A DNA stretch of 64,000 nt. It comes from Glaciihabitans sp. Its GTDB lineage: Bacteria; Actinomycetota; Actinomycetes; Actinomycetales; Microbacteriaceae. Where the stretch lies: the NCBI GenBank assembly GCA_025464095.1, contig JAODMF010000007.1:1-64000 (forward strand), given 5' to 3'. A model generated the notes under the pieces. The model saw nothing but the letters and a program-made list of their open reading frames with translations, made no database searches and was not told the origin of the DNA. This document shows, piece after piece, positions 62,377-64,000 of this stretch (positions are counted from its first letter, which is position 1; each line of letters opens with the position of its first letter). Position numbers and translations under genes: made by a program.

Positions 62377-62703
62377 CTACGCGAGGAACTCCGCCAGATC
62401 GGCCTCGAGGGCAGGCTTCGGCTTTGCACCGATGACGGTCTTGACGACCTCGCCACCGCGGAAGACCTTCATCGCCGGGATCGACGTGATCTGGTACTTC
62501 ATCGCCATCTGCGGGTTGTCGTCAACGTTCAGCTTGACGATCCTGATCTTCTCGGAGTGCTCGGCCGCAATGGCGTCGAGGATGGGGGAGACGGCCTTAC
62601 ATGGACCGCACCACTCGGCCCAGAAGTCGACCATGATCGTGTCGCTCGAGTTGAGCACTTCTGCTGCGAAGGTGTCGTCGGTTACATCTTTTGCGCTGGA
62701 CAT
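62377..62703 (-). CDS. trxA: Thioredoxin
   Basis: 108 residues with the active site WAEWCGPCKAVSP (CGPC near residues 32-35) and the cis-Pro in ITSIPAMKVFRGG. The length is normal. It reduces disulfides of ribonucleotide reductase, peroxiredoxins and others. ATG at 62703. It is 54 bp downstream of trxB. Confidence 0.98.
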   Translation of the reverse strand: MSSAKDVTDDTFAAEVLNSSDTIMVDFWAEWCGPCKAVSPILDAIAAEHSEKIRIVKLNVDDNPQMAMKYQITSIPAMKVFRGGEVVKTVIGAKPKPALEADLAEFLA

Positions 62704-62757
62704 ATGTGGTTCCTTTTTGTAGTGGTCGGGCTACCGGGTGGGCGGCCGGGTCGGGAG

Positions 62758-63738
62758 CTAAACGGATGCCGCGACCGGTTCGGCCGGGACGGTGAGGGCT
62801 TTCGACAGCACGTGCTTCGGGAGACCTGCGAGGTAGTGCTCCGCGTCGAGGGCCGCGACCGTGCCGGAACCGGCAGCCGTGACCGCCTGGCGGTAGGTCG
62901 GGTCGATCACGTCGCCCGCGGCGAACACGCCCGCGAGATTCGTGCGCGAGCTGCGGCCATCCACGGCAATCGTTCCGTGCTCGGTGAAGTCGAGCTGCCC
63001 ATGCACGAGGTGCGTGCGCGGGTCAGCACCGATCGCAATGAACAGGCCGCTGAGGTCGAGGGTGGATTCCGTGCCGTCAACAGTGTCGAGCAGGCCGACG
63101 CCGGTCACGAGGTTGTCGCCGTAGATGTGGGCGACCTCCTTGTTCCAGAGGAACTCGATCTTCGGGTCGGTGAAGGCGCGATCCTGCATCGCGGCGGATG
63201 CCCGGAGGGAGTCCTTGCGGTGAATCACGTAGACCTTGTCTGCGAAGCGCGTGAGGAAGGTCGCTTCCTCCATGGCGGAGTCACCGCCGCCGACGACCGC
63301 GATGGTCTTCTGGCGGAAGAAGGCGCCGTCACAGGTCGCACACCAGGAGATGCCGTAGCCGCTGAGGCGCTCTTCGTCGTCGAGTCCGAGCTTGCGGTAG
63401 GCGGAGCCGGTCGCGTAGATGACGGTGAGCGCTTCGTGAACGTCCCCGTTGCCCAGTCGCACCGTCTTCGTCTCGCCGGCGAGATCAAGGGAGACGACAT
63501 CGTCGTACACGATCTCCGTGCCGAACCTCTCGGCCTGCTTCTGCATGGCGAGCATCAGGTCGGGACCCATGACCCCCTCGGGGAATCCGGGGTAGTTCTC
63601 AACCTCTGTCGTCTTCATCAGCTCACCGCCGAATTCGACCGAACTGGCAATCAGCAGAGGCTGGAGATTCGCGCGGGCGGCGTAGATCGCGGCCGTGTAT
63701 CCAGCCGGTCCGGAGCCGATAATGATGACCTGGCGCAC
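62758..63738 (-). CDS. trxB: Thioredoxin reductase
   Basis: 326 residues: an FAD motif VIIIGSGPAGYTAAIYAA, the redox CATCDGAFF pair near residue 135, the NADPH motif VVGGGDSAMEEA and the second FAD segment GVFAAGDVIDPTYRQAV. GTG at 63738 (VRQVIIIGSG) is chosen because GAGGAG lies 9 bases before it; ATGs at 63747 and 63783 would be too close to it or upstream of it. It transfers electrons from NADPH to TrxA, encoded next. Confidence 0.95.
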   Translation of the reverse strand: MRQVIIIGSGPAGYTAAIYAARANLQPLLIASSVEFGGELMKTTEVENYPGFPEGVMGPDLMLAMQKQAERFGTEIVYDDVVSLDLAGETKTVRLGNGDVHEALTVIYATGSAYRKLGLDDEERLSGYGISWCATCDGAFFRQKTIAVVGGGDSAMEEATFLTRFADKVYVIHRKDSLRASAAMQDRAFTDPKIEFLWNKEVAHIYGDNLVTGVGLLDTVDGTESTLDLSGLFIAIGADPRTHLVHGQLDFTEHGTIAVDGRSSRTNLAGVFAAGDVIDPTYRQAVTAAGSGTVAALDAEHYLAGLPKHVLSKALTVPAEPVAASV

Positions 63739-63806
63739 GTGCAGCATCTCCTCAAGAGTTCTTGTCTGAGCGGTACAACCCATCCTATGGTCAGGGTATT
63801 CCGCGA

Positions 63807-64000
63807 CTATCTGCGACGCAGCCGGGCGAGGACGGGTGTCGCCATCGCGCGCAGTTCCGGCGCACGCAGCAGGACGAGCCCGCCGATATACACGCCCAGC
63901 ATCAGCACGCCGGCGATGATCATGGTGAGAACGGCCCCCGCGACGCTGTTGACGGCAAAACCGTTGGTGAAACCGCCGAGCGCGAACTCGACACCGATCC
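63807..64000 (-). CDS. murJ: Lipid II flippase MurJ, C-terminal end only
   Basis: The minus-strand frame ends at TAG 63807-63809 and is open to the window edge. The visible 63 residues include GVEFALGGFTNGFAVNSVAG, a hydrophobic helix (VLTMIIAGVLMLGVYIGGLVLL) and a basic end (LARLRRR). This, together with the usual order murJ-trxB-trxA, supports MurJ/MviN. The functional core lies outside the window. Confidence 0.72.
   Translation of the reverse strand, partial: IGVEFALGGFTNGFAVNSVAGAVLTMIIAGVLMLGVYIGGLVLLRAPELRAMATPVLARLRRR

Overview
The window is a chromosomal segment of a high-GC actinobacterium, most likely a member of Microbacteriaceae (Micrococcales). Evidence is the codon use, the DUF7882 protein, the AbiEi-type antitoxin relic, NucS, the FhaA-FhaB-PstP-RodA-PbpA-PknA-PknB cluster, CrgA, class E sortase, and the replication-origin order murJ/trxB/trxA - parB/parA/rsmG/jag/yidC/yidD/rnpA/rpmH - dnaA/dnaN/gnd/recF/dciA/gyrB/gyrA. 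No species call is possible from the sequence alone.

Layout. 1-7 kb: a 3'-truncated M13 metallopeptidase, an SDR epimerase, a divergent LacI/MFS pair sharing a palindromic operator, nucS and a phosphoglycolate phosphatase-like gene. 7.05-9.33 kb: an OhrR regulator without ohr, an antitoxin relic and an extraordinary run of unrelated tandem repeats, including (GGACA)9. 9-12.7 kb: methylcitrate-cycle genes prpD-prpB-prpC. 12.6-15.3 kb: an srsABC-like phenolic-lipid operon (type III polyketide synthase, methyltransferase, flavin hydroxylase). 15.4-22.6 kb: two PadR/HAAS pairs, a SMP-30 protein, and a flavin monooxygenase/TetR pair with a perfect operator. 22.6-28.5 kb: an accessory zone with unknown genes, an ECF sigma/membrane-protein pair, a MarR/quinone-oxidoreductase pair with duplicated operators, and relics of rtcB, an IS30 element, a serine resolvase and an IS481 element, ending at a tRNA-Leu gene.

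28.9-43.7 kb: the growth and division module (FHA proteins, PP2C phosphatase, RodA, PBP, two Ser/Thr kinases), pabA, a small membrane protein, sortase E, crgA, three tandem rhomboid-family genes (one apparently active, two lacking catalytic residues), cyclophilin and tRNA-Ala/tRNA-Ile. 43.7-64 kb: the origin region. oriC lies between dnaN and dnaA, with DnaA boxes also upstream of dnaA, in the fhaA promoter region and beside crgA. Two parS sites flank rsmG, the second overlapping the annotated parA start. ddl, an aminotransferase, trxA, trxB and the end of murJ close the window.

The replication genes on the minus strand (dnaA to gyrA) and the ribosome/membrane-insertion/segregation genes on the plus strand (rpmH to parB) diverge from the origin. 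The core half is conventional. The unusual material is in the repeat-rich 7-9.3 kb zone, the tRNA-Leu-proximal relic zone and the rhomboid trio.
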